A DNA stretch of 10,724 nucleotides from Thermomonas fusca DSM 15424 (GCF_000423885.1 NZ_AUIV01000041.1:1-10724), one strand, 5' to 3'; positions 1 to 7,525 are shown, counted from the stretch's first letter. A program made the numbers and translations. The notes: generated by a model from the sequence alone, not told the origin.

Positions 1-890
1 GAGGCATCGCATTCGGCGCAGCAGATGCGCTTGACCGCCTGCAGCATATGCGTGCGCACGCCCTCGTCATAGGTGCGCATGTTGAGCTTGATGGTGGCGT
101 CGTCGGGGATGATGTTTTCCTTGGTCCCCGCCTGCAGCGATCCGATGGTCAGCACCGCGCTGTCCAGCGGCGCCACCTCGCGCGACACGATGGTCTGCAG
201 GCGCATGACCGTGGCGGCCGCCATCACCACCGGATCGATCGAGGTCTGCGGCTGCGAGCCGTGCGAACCGCGTCCGAACAGCTTCACCTTCAGGCTGTCG
301 GCCGCCGACAGGATCACCCCAGGGCGGTAGCTCACCGTGCCGGCCGCACCCACCATCACGTGCTGGCCCAGCACCACGTCGGCGTGCGGCAATCCGGCCG
401 CCTCCCAGTCGCCGGCCATCGCGCTGGCGCCCTGCGCGGTTTCCTCGCCGGGCTGGAACACGATCATCACGGTGCCGCGCCACGCGTCGCGCGCGTTGGC
501 CAGCACGTGCGCAGCACCGAGCCCCCACGTCACGTGCAGGTCATGGCCGCAGGAATGCGCCACGCTCACCGTCTGCCCATCGGCATCGGCGGCGATGACG
601 GTGCTGGCGTAGGGCAAGCCGGTGTCCTCGGCCATCGGCAGCGCGTCCATGTCGGCACGCAGCATCACCGTGGGGCCGTCGCCGTTGCGCAACACGCCAA
701 CAACGCCGGTGACGCCGACGCCGCGGGTGACCGCATAGCCGAGTTTCTCGATGTAGTCAGCGGCGATGCCCGCGGTGCGGTGCTCCTGCATCGAAAGCTC
801 GGGATTCCGGTGCAGGTCCCGGTAGATGTCCAGCAACTGCGCTGCCATCTCCTCGTATCGCGACTCCAGTGCAGCCGTCAAAGCGTTCAT
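1..890 (-). CDS. M20D-family amidohydrolase (N-terminal part, runs off window edge)
   Basis: Metal-dependent amidohydrolase of the peptidase M20D / hippurate hydrolase type, which removes N-acyl groups from amino acids or related amides in the cytoplasm. Read from the ATG at 888-890, 296 residues are visible and the C-terminus lies beyond position 1. Visible landmarks are DLHRNPELSMQEHRT (about 25-39), the metal-site LRADMDALPM (77-86), SCGHDLH with Cys114 and His116, the catalytic-glutamate segment FQPGEETAQGA (E149/E150), GQH with His177, and GRGSHGSQPQTSIDP, which leads into the dimerisation domain. There is no signal peptide. An AGGA ribosome-binding match lies a few bases upstream of the ATG. 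The gene is divergent from the histidine kinase and shows no functional link to the T6SS. The family is clear; the substrate is not predictable. Confidence 0.93.
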   Translation of the reverse strand, partial: MNALTAALESRYEEMAAQLLDIYRDLHRNPELSMQEHRTAGIAADYIEKLGYAVTRGVGVTGVVGVLRNGDGPTVMLRADMDALPMAEDTGLPYASTVIAADADGQTVSVAHSCGHDLHVTWGLGAAHVLANARDAWRGTVMIVFQPGEETAQGASAMAGDWEAAGLPHADVVLGQHVMVGAAGTVSYRPGVILSAADSLKVKLFGRGSHGSQPQTSIDPVVMAAATVMRLQTIVSREVAPLDSAVLTIGSLQAGTKENIIPDDATIKLNMRTYDEGVRTHMLQAVKRICCAECDA

Positions 891-1053
891 GCACGGTCCT
901 GCCCATGAGGTGCGGAAAGCCTACACCCGCCGGTGCTTGCGGAGTTGATCATGGCCGCCGGCGGTACTGACTTCCATCCCGCCTGCGATGGCCGCAGACC
1001 CTGCCGCAATCCGTTTGCCGCGATATCTCCGGCAATCACGACGAGGCTGGCAC

Positions 1054-2676
1054 GTGCAGGCATCCCCGGCCCCGACGGGCCCGAGTCCGGTTCGACCGCG
1101 GGATTCCATGCTCCGGCAATGGGCGTGGCGGGTGGTGATGCCACTGACGTTGGCGGTGTTCATCGCCTTCTGCCTGTTGGCCTACGGCGCATGGCAGCTG
1201 TCGCACGGGCCACTGGCCAGCGGGCTGGTGCTGGCGCTGTGGCTCAGCGGCCTGCTGATGCTGGGTGCGCTGGGGCTGGTGGTGGCGCTCAGCTGGGACA
1301 TCGCGGTCCAGGTCCTGCGCCCGCTGGACGAGCTGGGCGTCGCGATGGACAAGCTGGGTCGCGGCGAGCCGGTGCATGTGCATCCGCTGCGACGGGAAGG
1401 CGCGATCCGCCGGCTGCAGCTGGGCGTCAACCAGGCTTCCAAGCTGCTGGCCAGCGCGCGCAACCGCATGCAGAGCGAGCTGGGGCGCGCTTCCATCGAG
1501 CTGGCCGACAAGAACGCCAAGCTGGAAGCGGCCAGCCAGGCGCGCTCGCGCCTGTTGGCCGCCGCCAGCCACGACCTGCGCCAGCCGCTGTACGCGCTGA
1601 CGCTGTTCTCCTCCACCCTGCGCGCTGGCGAAACCGACCCCGACAAGCTGGCGCGGATGGTGCACATCGAGGAATGCGTGGCCTCGCTGGACCAGCTGTT
1701 CTCGGAGCTGTTGGATCTATCGCGGCTGGAGGCCGGCAGCATGCGTGCGGAACCGGTGGACGTGTACCTCGACGGCGTCTTCGACGAGGTCAGCCGCAAT
1801 TTCCGCATGCTGGCGGAGTCACGCGGCCTGCGGCTGGTGGTGCGCAAGACCGATGCATGGGTGCACTGCGACCGCACCATGCTGGCACGCATCCTCAACA
1901 ATCTGGTCAGCAACGCGCTGCGCTACACCGATGCCGGCGGCGTGCTGATCGGCGTGCGGCACCAGGCCTCCGGCAGGATCCGGGTGGAGGTGTGGGACAC
2001 CGGTTGCGGCATTGCGCCGGAACACCAGCACCGCGTGTTCGAGGAGTTCTATCAGGTCAAACAGGCCGATACCCGCACCGGGGAACGCAAGCGCGGACTG
2101 GGGCTGGGGCTGGCGACCGTGCAGCGGCTTGCGAGCCTTGTCGATTGCCGGATCGCCCTGGCATCGCGGCTGGGCCGCGGCACGCGGGTGTCGATCACGC
2201 TGGAGCCGGGCACCGTCCGCGCGCCCGGCAGCAGCGACGGCATCGATAGCCCGCTAGACCTCGGCGGCCTGCGCGTGCTTGCGATCGACGACGAGCCCGG
2301 TATTGCGGAAGGCCTGCGCGTGCTGCTGCAGGAATGGGGCTGCGATATCCGCACGGCGTCGGACGAAGCCGGCGCGCTCGCCCGGCTGTCCGACTGGACC
2401 ACCCCGCCCGACCTGGTGCTGAGTGATCTGCACCTGCAGGACGAGCACAGCGGCCTGGAAGTATTGGGAGCGATCGCCAGTCACTACGGCGCCGACGCAC
2501 AACACCCGCCTTTCGCGCGCCTGCTGGTGACCGGCGAAACCCGGCCCGAGCGGGTCGACGCGATCATGGCCAGCCATATCCCGGTGCTGTTCAAACCGGT
2601 AGCTCCGCACCGATTGCGCGAAGCCATGCTGGCGGCCGTGCTGGCAGCCCGCGCACGCACGGGAGACACCGCATGA
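1054..2676 (+). CDS. Membrane hybrid sensor histidine kinase with C-terminal receiver domain
   Basis: Inner-membrane sensor that autophosphorylates on His and passes the phosphate to its own receiver Asp. Numbering is from the GTG at 1054. A Pro-rich cytoplasmic leader precedes two membrane helices (about 26-48 and 56-80) with almost no periplasmic loop. A HAMP-like/coiled segment follows (about 82-165). The H-box ASHDLRQPL holds His173. The ATPase domain has the N-box NNLVSNALRYTD (about 282-293), G1 DTGCGIAPE (315-323), an F-box around EEFYQ and G2 GLGLGLATV. The receiver has the acidic pair at 412-413, phospho-acceptor Asp458 (VLSDLHL), Thr493 and Lys514 (FKPV). Three starts are possible: ATG 988, GTG 1054 and ATG 1108. 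GTG 1054 is preferred because CGAGG lies 7 bases upstream, while the codons at 988-1047 lack the G/C-ending bias. The stop overlaps the methyltransferase start (ATGA). No DNA-binding output domain is present. The signal is unknown; the small periplasmic part suggests membrane or cytoplasmic sensing. Confidence 0.93.
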   Translation: MQASPAPTGPSPVRPRDSMLRQWAWRVVMPLTLAVFIAFCLLAYGAWQLSHGPLASGLVLALWLSGLLMLGALGLVVALSWDIAVQVLRPLDELGVAMDKLGRGEPVHVHPLRREGAIRRLQLGVNQASKLLASARNRMQSELGRASIELADKNAKLEAASQARSRLLAAASHDLRQPLYALTLFSSTLRAGETDPDKLARMVHIEECVASLDQLFSELLDLSRLEAGSMRAEPVDVYLDGVFDEVSRNFRMLAESRGLRLVVRKTDAWVHCDRTMLARILNNLVSNALRYTDAGGVLIGVRHQASGRIRVEVWDTGCGIAPEHQHRVFEEFYQVKQADTRTGERKRGLGLGLATVQRLASLVDCRIALASRLGRGTRVSITLEPGTVRAPGSSDGIDSPLDLGGLRVLAIDDEPGIAEGLRVLLQEWGCDIRTASDEAGALARLSDWTTPPDLVLSDLHLQDEHSGLEVLGAIASHYGADAQHPPFARLLVTGETRPERVDAIMASHIPVLFKPVAPHRLREAMLAAVLAARARTGDTA

Positions 2677-4286
2677 GCACGGAGTTCGCCTACGACACCC
2701 TGGAATACCCGGCCCATGTGCTGCCGCAGATGCATCCGTCGCGGTTGGCCGCGATCGGCCGCCTGCACGGGCTGGCCTGCGCCGCGCCATCGCACTGCCG
2801 GCTGCTGGAGGTCGGCTGTGGCGATGGCCTGCAGCTGCTGGCACTGGCGCTGGCGTATCCGCACTCGCAGTTCGTCGGCATCGACATGTCCGAAAAGGCG
2901 ATTGCACGCGGCGAAACGTTCCGGCAGCGGCTGGGGCTGGACAACCTCGCGCTGGCGCAGGCCGACCTCACGCAATGGGAGCCTGGCGAGCGGGCGTTCG
3001 ATTACATCACCGCCCACGGATTCTATTCATGGGTACCGGCGCAGGTGCGCGAGCATCTGCTTGCGCTCTGTCGGCAGAAGCTGGCCAGCGCCGGCATCGC
3101 GTACATCAGCTACAACGCCCTGCCCGGCTGCCATCTGCGCCGCCTAGTGTGGGACATGCTGCGGCATCACTGCGCAGACGTCGACGAACCCGCCGCCCGG
3201 ATCGCCCATGCCCGGCAATTTTTGCGCTGGCTGGGGGCCGCGACGCCGGAAGGCAAGCCGTATGCGGCGGTGATCCGCGATGAAGCCGGCGAGCTGCTGC
3301 GCCGCACTGACCATAGCGTGCTGTTCCATGATGACCTGGCGCAGATCAATGAGCCATTGAGCATCACGGCCTTTGCCGCGCAGGCGCAGGCGCACGGCCT
3401 GGAATTCCTCGCCGAGGCCGACTACCACGAGATGAGCGATGCGGCGCTGGCGCCGGAAGCACGCCCCGGACTAGCCGCGCTGGCCAACGGCGACCTGCTC
3501 CAGCGCGAGCAGTACCTGGACTTCCTCAAGGGGCGCCGCTTCCGGCAAACCCTGCTATGCCGGGCCGAGGCGGCCGTCATGCGACCGGCCGATGCATCCG
3601 CAACGCGAGGCCTGCAAGCAGCCGGGCACCTGCAACGGGAGGAGGCCCGCACCGGCAGCGGCGATGACGCGGTCGTCTTCCGCGGCAGCAGCGGCAGCAG
3701 CGGCAGCGCCGGCAACGCGGTATTGAGTACGGACCACCCGGTCATCCAGGCCGCACTGGATGTGATTGGCAGTGCCTTTCCCATGCCGTTGGCATTCGAC
3801 GCGCTGCTGACGCGGGCGCGCGCCACATCGCGAAGCGTCGCCAGCGAGGACGAGGACGCCGACGCACTGGCGAAGGCGCTGCTGCGCGGGTTCGAACATG
3901 GACTGCTGGGGCTGCACTGCGAGCCTCCGGGGTTTGCCTCGGAACCCGGCGCCACCCCACGCGCCAGCGCGTTGGCGCGCCTGCAGCTGGAGGCCGGCGC
4001 AGACTGCGTTGCGAGCCTGCGGCCCTCCATGGTGCGGCTGGACAGCCGGTTGGCGGTCGAACTCATCCAGCTGCTCGACGGCAGCCGCAACCATGAAGCG
4101 CTCTTGCAAGACCTGGCGCTGCGGATGGCATCGTTGCCGGCTGAATCCAACGACGGCGAACAACCCATGCGTTCCGCCGCCTGGTGGCGACAGCACCTGG
4201 CGCCGCAATTGATCGACGGGTTGCAGCAAGCCGCGCAAATGGCTTTGCTGGAAGAGACGCCGTCGCCGGCTCAGCGCACCACGTAG
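2673..4286 (+). CDS. SAM-dependent methyltransferase with methyltransferase-regulatory-type domain
   Basis: Cytoplasmic class I methyltransferase of 537 residues. The SAM-binding motif I is LLEVGCGDG (44-52), the motif II acidic residue is Asp71 in VGIDMS, followed by AQADL (95-99) and the motif IV-like FDYITAHGFYSWV (109-121). The segment YISYNALPGCHLRR (144-157), FHDDLA (218-223) and YLDFLKGRRFRQTLLCR (281-297) resemble proteins with the 'methyltransferase regulatory domain' (PF10119 type). Residues about 300-350 form a low-complexity linker ending in Gly/Ser repeats, and the C-terminal third is mostly helical with no motif I can name. ATG overlaps the kinase stop by 4 bases and GGGAG lies about 7 bases upstream, so the two genes are surely co-transcribed and probably translationally coupled. 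The methyl acceptor is unknown. The 3' end overlaps tssE on the other strand by 16 bases. A partnership with the kinase is inferred from the overlap only. Confidence 0.88.
   Translation: MSTEFAYDTLEYPAHVLPQMHPSRLAAIGRLHGLACAAPSHCRLLEVGCGDGLQLLALALAYPHSQFVGIDMSEKAIARGETFRQRLGLDNLALAQADLTQWEPGERAFDYITAHGFYSWVPAQVREHLLALCRQKLASAGIAYISYNALPGCHLRRLVWDMLRHHCADVDEPAARIAHARQFLRWLGAATPEGKPYAAVIRDEAGELLRRTDHSVLFHDDLAQINEPLSITAFAAQAQAHGLEFLAEADYHEMSDAALAPEARPGLAALANGDLLQREQYLDFLKGRRFRQTLLCRAEAAVMRPADASATRGLQAAGHLQREEARTGSGDDAVVFRGSSGSSGSAGNAVLSTDHPVIQAALDVIGSAFPMPLAFDALLTRARATSRSVASEDEDADALAKALLRGFEHGLLGLHCEPPGFASEPGATPRASALARLQLEAGADCVASLRPSMVRLDSRLAVELIQLLDGSRNHEALLQDLALRMASLPAESNDGEQPMRSAAWWRQHLAPQLIDGLQQAAQMALLEETPSPAQRTT
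3684..3713 (+). repeat. Short tandem 9-base repeat (GGCAGCAGC-type) inside the methyltransferase gene
   Basis: Two exact copies of GGCAGCAGC (3684-3692, 3693-3701) are followed by a diverged copy GGCAGCGCC (3702-3710). They encode the flexible linker GSSGSSGSAG between the catalytic/regulatory half and the C-terminal third. The 9-base period keeps the frame if copy number changes, so linker length could vary between strains. Confidence 0.8.
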
Positions 4287-4711
4287 GTCTGGGTATTGAG
4301 CTGCAGCACGGCATCGAACTGCACCTTCTCGTTGTCCTCGCCCAGCTCCATCAACGCATCGACCCGAAAGCGCAGGGCCCGATCCAGCTCGCGCTGCGGC
4401 TCCAGGGTGACCCGGATCCGGGTCAGCCGGCGTTCGTGCAGGGCGATCGCCTGTTCCAGCGAACGCCGGATACGGTCGCGGTCGTGCGGGCTGAGCAGGC
4501 TGTAGGAGGAAAAGTCCAGGATGCCGTAGGTCAGCGATGAGGCGCGGCATTCCTTGAACGCCTCCGGGATCATCCGTGCGGCCTCCGAACGGGTGTTGAG
4601 CAGGCTCTCCAGATCGCGGGAAATGCTGTTGCGGATGTCGGTAATCGACACCCGCCTGCCTGCGTCCTCCGGCAACGCCACGTCAACCAGCCGATCCATC
4701 AATCCGCGCAT
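4271..4711 (-). CDS. tssE: Type VI secretion baseplate subunit TssE (GPW/gp25 family)
   Basis: TssE is the T6SS counterpart of phage T4 gp25, a baseplate wedge protein that starts sheath assembly; it acts in the cytoplasm at the membrane complex. The product has 146 residues, within the usual range. The gp25-like core is visible as VSITDIRNSISRDLESLLNTR (21-41), SSLTYGILDFSSY (58-70), a helix SLEQAIALHERRLTRIRVTLEP (84-105) and a final strand-rich part ending FDAVLQLNTQTYVVR. The first ATG has GGCAGGA directly upstream; an internal Met5 is an alternative start. It is the last gene of the tssB-tssC-hcp-tssE run and lies behind a terminator-like hairpin. tssF and tssG, often found next, are not here: the next gene converges and overlaps by 16 bases. 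Confidence 0.93.
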   Translation of the reverse strand: MRGLMDRLVDVALPEDAGRRVSITDIRNSISRDLESLLNTRSEAARMIPEAFKECRASSLTYGILDFSSYSLLSPHDRDRIRRSLEQAIALHERRLTRIRVTLEPQRELDRALRFRVDALMELGEDNEKVQFDAVLQLNTQTYVVR

Positions 4712-4734
4712 GTCCTGCCCTCGCCGCGCATCCG

Positions 4735-4775
4735 CAAAATGGCAACGGCCCGCCGCGACATGCGCGACGGGCCGT
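4735..4775 (-). terminator. Terminator-like hairpin between hcp and tssE
   Basis: Inverted repeat with arms 4745-4757 (acggcccgccgcg) and 4763-4775 (cgcgacgggccgt): 12 of 13 positions pair around a 5-base loop. It starts 15 bases after the hcp stop. Read in the hcp direction it is followed by TGCCATTTTGC, so a T-run comes shortly after the stem. This fits an intrinsic (partial) terminator for hcp transcripts or a 3' stabilising stem, with some read-through into tssE. The T-run is short (4 T) and offset by about 5 bases, so strength is uncertain. Confidence 0.6.
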
Positions 4776-4790
4776 CAGGTTGGATCACGA

Positions 4791-5282
4791 TCAGGTCGCC
4801 TTGTTCAGCGCGCGATCGTACTGGGCGATGATGGCGCCCTCCAGGCTGCCGTCCGCCTTCTGCGGCATGTATTCGTACTTCATCTTGGTGTAGTTGAGGC
4901 TGAAGGCATCGACCGGAATCGACGAGCCACCCGCGTTGCCGCCAGTGGTGAACGAACTCACCATCACGTCCTCGAGGGTGATCTTGAAGTACTCGACCTG
5001 GCCGCCCTTGCCGCCGGCCTTGCGGGCGGTCAGTACGGCCTTCTTGATGTGTTCGCCGGACGCGGCAGCCTTCACCAGCAGTGGGCTGGCCTTGTCGGTC
5101 TGCTTGGTGAAGGTCAGATCCTGGAAATCGGCCTTGCCGGTGCCGCCGCCGCTGCCACGCCCCATGTTGCCGGCGTTGCTGACGCCCCAGGAGAACGAAT
5201 CGATCTCGATCTTGTCCTTGTGCTTTTCGTCCAGCGACTCGCCCTTGATGCCGTCGAGCTCGAGCAGGTAATCGGAAGCCAT
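4791..5282 (-). CDS. hcp: Type VI secretion tube protein Hcp (TssD)
   Basis: Hcp forms hexameric rings that stack into the inner tube pushed out by T6SS contraction; it is also secreted and carries small effectors. At 163 residues it has the normal length for a plain, non-fused Hcp. Typical family segments are LLELDGIKGESLDEKHKDKI (6-25), IDSFSWGVSN (27-36), a Gly/Ser-rich loop (41-49), KADFQDLTFTKQTDKASPLL (50-69), GEHIKKAVLTARKAG (76-90), YFKITLEDVMVSSF (98-111) and FSLNYTKMKYEYMPQKADGS (127-146). A strong GAGGAG ribosome-binding site (5291-5296) sits 8 bases before ATG, the best in the cluster, fitting the high amounts of Hcp needed. It lies 40 bases after tssC and is followed by a terminator-like hairpin. 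No effector domain is attached. Confidence 0.97.
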   Translation of the reverse strand: MASDYLLELDGIKGESLDEKHKDKIEIDSFSWGVSNAGNMGRGSGGGTGKADFQDLTFTKQTDKASPLLVKAAASGEHIKKAVLTARKAGGKGGQVEYFKITLEDVMVSSFTTGGNAGGSSIPVDAFSLNYTKMKYEYMPQKADGSLEGAIIAQYDRALNKAT

Positions 5283-5290
5283 CGTGGTAT

Positions 5291-5296
5291 CTCCTC
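5291..5296 (-). promoter_or_regulatory. Strong ribosome-binding site of hcp
   Basis: GAGGAG on the minus strand, 8 bases ahead of the hcp ATG. It contrasts with the poor site before tssC and would raise tube protein over sheath protein from the same transcript. Confidence 0.75.
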
Positions 5297-5322
5297 AGGT
5301 TGGAATGGAAAACGGATAGTCG

Positions 5323-6807
5323 TCAGCGGGCCGACTTGGGCAGTTCCGCGACCAGGCGCAGGGACACGCTCAATTCGTCCAGCTGGTAATGCGGGCGCAG
5401 GAACGCCACCGACTTGTAGGCGCCGGGCTTGCCCGGGATCTCCGCCACTTCGATGCGCGCCTCGCGCAGCGGGTACTGCGCCTTGGCCTCCTGCGAGGCG
5501 TTGTCGTCCAGCAACACGTACTGCGAGATCCAGTTGTTGAGGAACAGCTCGACGCTGGACTTGGAGGCAAAGCTGCCGATCTTGTCGCGCATCATCGACT
5601 TCAGGTAGTGGGCGATGCGGCTGACCGCGAAGATGTACTGCAGCTGCGAGGACAGGCGCGCATTGGCGTTGGCGGCATCGGTGTTGTATTCCTTGGACTT
5701 CTGCGCGGACTGGGTGGAGAAGAACGCCGCGTAGTCGGTGCCCTTGCAGTGCACCAGCGGGATCAGCCCGAGGTCGGCCAGTTCCTTCTCGCGGCGGTCG
5801 GTGATCGCGATCTCGGTCGGGCACTTCAGCGCCACTTCGCCGTCGTCGGTGGCGAAGGTATGGGTGGGTAGGCCCTCGACCAGGCCACCACCCTCGACGC
5901 CGCGGATCGCGGCGCACCAGCCGTACTTGGCGAAGGCATCGGTCACCTTGGTGCCCAGCGCGTAGGCGGCGTTCATCCACAAGTACTTGTTGTGGTCGGT
6001 ACCGTCGGTGCGCTCGACGAAGTTGAACGCCTCCACCGGCGCGGTATCGGGCCCGTACGGCAGGCGGCCAAGCACGTGCGGCATCGCCAGACCCACGTAG
6101 CGGGAATCCTCGGAGGCGCGGAAGCTCTTCCACTTGGCGTATTCGACGGTGTCGAAGATCTTGGCCAGGTCACGCGGGCCGGACAGCTCGGTGAAATCGT
6201 CGAAGCCCAGCAGCTCCGGCGAAGCGGCGCTGAGGAACGGCGCATGCGCGGCAGCGCAGACGTGCGAGATCTCCTCCATGAGGTACATGTCCTCGGGGTG
6301 GCGGCCGAACTCGAAGTCGCCGATGAGGGTGGCGAACGGTGCGCCGCCGAAGGTGCCGTATTCCTCTTCGTAGAGCTTCTTGAACAGGTTGCTCTGGTCG
6401 AAGTCGGAGGCGTTCTTGAAGTCCTTGACCAGTTCCTTCTTGGTGGTGTTGAACACCTTGATCTTCAGGGTGGTGCTGGTTTCGGAGTTGTCGACCAGGT
6501 ACTTCAGGCCGCGCCAGCTGCCTTCCAGCTGCTGGAACTCCGGCGCGTGCATCACTGCCGAGAGCTGTTCCGACAGCACCCGGTCGATTTCGGCGATGCG
6601 TGCATCCAGCGCGCCGATGGCGTCCCGCGACACGGTCATCGCGCCATCGCTGACCTGCGCGACCAGCTCGGCGATCAGGTCGCGGGCGCGGCTGCGCTCG
6701 CTGTCGGAACGGGCGATCTTGCTCTGGGTCAGGATCTGGTCGAGGAGGCCGCCCTCGGCGGCTTCGGCGGCGGCGGCGGGGGCCGCGAGGGTTTCGGTAT
6801 TGGCCAT
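5323..6807 (-). CDS. tssC: Type VI secretion contractile sheath large subunit TssC
   Basis: TssC (VipB/ImpD/EvpB family) is the large sheath subunit; with TssB it forms the helical sheath whose contraction drives the Hcp tube. 494 residues, full family length. Seen in order: an Ala-rich N-terminus, an N-terminal helical part, SWRGLKYLVDNSE (97-109), the core VFNTTKKELVKDF (118-130), GAPFATLIGDFEF (155-167), AAHAPFLSAASPELLG (186-201), WKSFRASEDSRYVGLAMPHV (226-245), LGRLPYG (246-252), YLWMNAAYALG (275-285), GWCAAIRGVEGGGLVEGLPTHTF (296-318) and the C-terminal VSRIAHYLKSMMRDKIGSF (395-413) with NNWISQYV. The start gives the usual MANTE-like beginning, although the ribosome-binding site ahead of it is weak. 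It lies 49 bases after tssB, with hcp 40 bases downstream. Confidence 0.97.
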   Translation of the reverse strand: MANTETLAAPAAAAEAAEGGLLDQILTQSKIARSDSERSRARDLIAELVAQVSDGAMTVSRDAIGALDARIAEIDRVLSEQLSAVMHAPEFQQLEGSWRGLKYLVDNSETSTTLKIKVFNTTKKELVKDFKNASDFDQSNLFKKLYEEEYGTFGGAPFATLIGDFEFGRHPEDMYLMEEISHVCAAAHAPFLSAASPELLGFDDFTELSGPRDLAKIFDTVEYAKWKSFRASEDSRYVGLAMPHVLGRLPYGPDTAPVEAFNFVERTDGTDHNKYLWMNAAYALGTKVTDAFAKYGWCAAIRGVEGGGLVEGLPTHTFATDDGEVALKCPTEIAITDRREKELADLGLIPLVHCKGTDYAAFFSTQSAQKSKEYNTDAANANARLSSQLQYIFAVSRIAHYLKSMMRDKIGSFASKSSVELFLNNWISQYVLLDDNASQEAKAQYPLREARIEVAEIPGKPGAYKSVAFLRPHYQLDELSVSLRLVAELPKSAR

Positions 6808-6856
6808 GATGTCGTGTGCTCGCTGCGGGTCGTGATCGTCGATTGCGGGTGGCAGC

Positions 6857-7369
6857 TCAGTCGTCGGACGGGGTGCCGACTTCCTTGCTCAGCTGGGCGA
6901 TCTTGTCGGTGTTCTGCAGAACCTCGTTGAGCAGATCCTCGAACTTGTCGTTGCCTGCCGCCTTGTTGCGCAGGTCGGCCAGCTTCTGGCGCGCTTCCAG
7001 CAGCTTGCGCAGCGGCTCGATCTGGTTGGTCACGCGCTCGGGCGAAAAGTCCTCCAGGCTGCGGAACGTCAGCTCCACGCCGAGCTTGGAGCCGTCGTCG
7101 GCAAGCTTGTTGTCCACCTGCACCTGCACCCGCGGCTTCATGCCCTTGAGCACGTCGTCGTAGTTGTCCTTGTCGACGTTGACGAACTTGCGGTCCTTCA
7201 TCTTCGCCAGCGGCTCCGCTGGCTGGCCGCTGAAGTTGCCGATCACGCCGGCCACGAACGGCAGTTCCTTCTTCTCGATCGCATCGCCCACTTCCACGTC
7301 GTAGGTGAGCTGCACGCGCGGTGCGCGCACGCGGTCGAGCTTGTGCTGGGTGCTTTCCTTCTTGGCCAT
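6857..7369 (-). CDS. tssB: Type VI secretion contractile sheath small subunit TssB
   Basis: TssB (VipA/ImpC-type small subunit) pairs with TssC to build the contractile sheath in the cytoplasm. 170 residues from the ATG at 7367-7369, the normal family length. Visible features are MAKKESTQHKLDRVRAPRVQ (1-20), the conserved KKELPFVAGVIGNFSGQP (33-50), RKFVNVDKDNYDDVLKGMKP (60-79), a core strand LGVELTFRSLEDFSPERV (96-113) and a C-terminal coiled helix (about 115-165) of the kind that docks with TssC. The frame stays open upstream to an alternative start at 7450, but that extension (MHVPGHAANAP...) is unlike the family, while GGGGA lies 5 bases before ATG 7369, so the shorter form is chosen. The first gene after a 190-base gap from tssA, it is probably the first gene of its own transcript. 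Confidence 0.96.
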   Translation of the reverse strand: MAKKESTQHKLDRVRAPRVQLTYDVEVGDAIEKKELPFVAGVIGNFSGQPAEPLAKMKDRKFVNVDKDNYDDVLKGMKPRVQVQVDNKLADDGSKLGVELTFRSLEDFSPERVTNQIEPLRKLLEARQKLADLRNKAAGNDKFEDLLNEVLQNTDKIAQLSKEVGTPSDD

Positions 7370-7430
7370 GAGATTCCCCGGGCGTGTTTTGTACTGCGGG
7401 TGTCTGGGCCGGGAACGCGGCGCATTGGCG

Positions 7431-7448
7431 GCGTGTCCCGGGACATGC
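7431..7448. promoter_or_regulatory. Palindromic operator candidate upstream of tssB
   Basis: GCGTGTCCCGGGACATGC: the inner 12 bases (7434-7445, TGTCCCGGGACA) are a perfect palindrome and two further pairs match outside one mismatch. It lies 62-79 bases before the tssB ATG and just downstream of the candidate -10 element, where a dimeric repressor could act. No known regulator can be named from the sequence. Confidence 0.4.
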
Positions 7449-7525
7449 AATCGAGTCTAGGAAGCGCGCCGCGGGCGCAACATCCGTCGGACGGCCAGAC
7501 TTGGACATATGCCGTTCGACGTGGC

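Noticed and set aside
48..908. 286-codon plus-strand frame over the amidohydrolase
   Set aside because: Rich in His/Arg/Val with no motif; the minus strand encodes a clear M20D protein.
1048..1063. TGGCACG resembling a sigma-54 -24 box before the kinase
   Set aside because: No TTGC-type -12 element at the required spacing (GGCA is found instead), and it lies within the possible coding leader.
933..2249. 438-codon plus-strand frame overlapping the kinase
   Set aside because: Out-of-frame translation rich in Arg/Gly/Ala; the kinase frame contains all H, N, G1 and G2 boxes.
5992..6930. 312-codon plus-strand frame over tssC/tssB
   Set aside because: Antisense to strongly conserved sheath genes; no plausible start region or domain.
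6857..7450. Longer TssB with 27 extra N-terminal residues
   Set aside because: The extension is unlike the family and the internal ATG has a GGGGA site; the extra part falls in the candidate control region.
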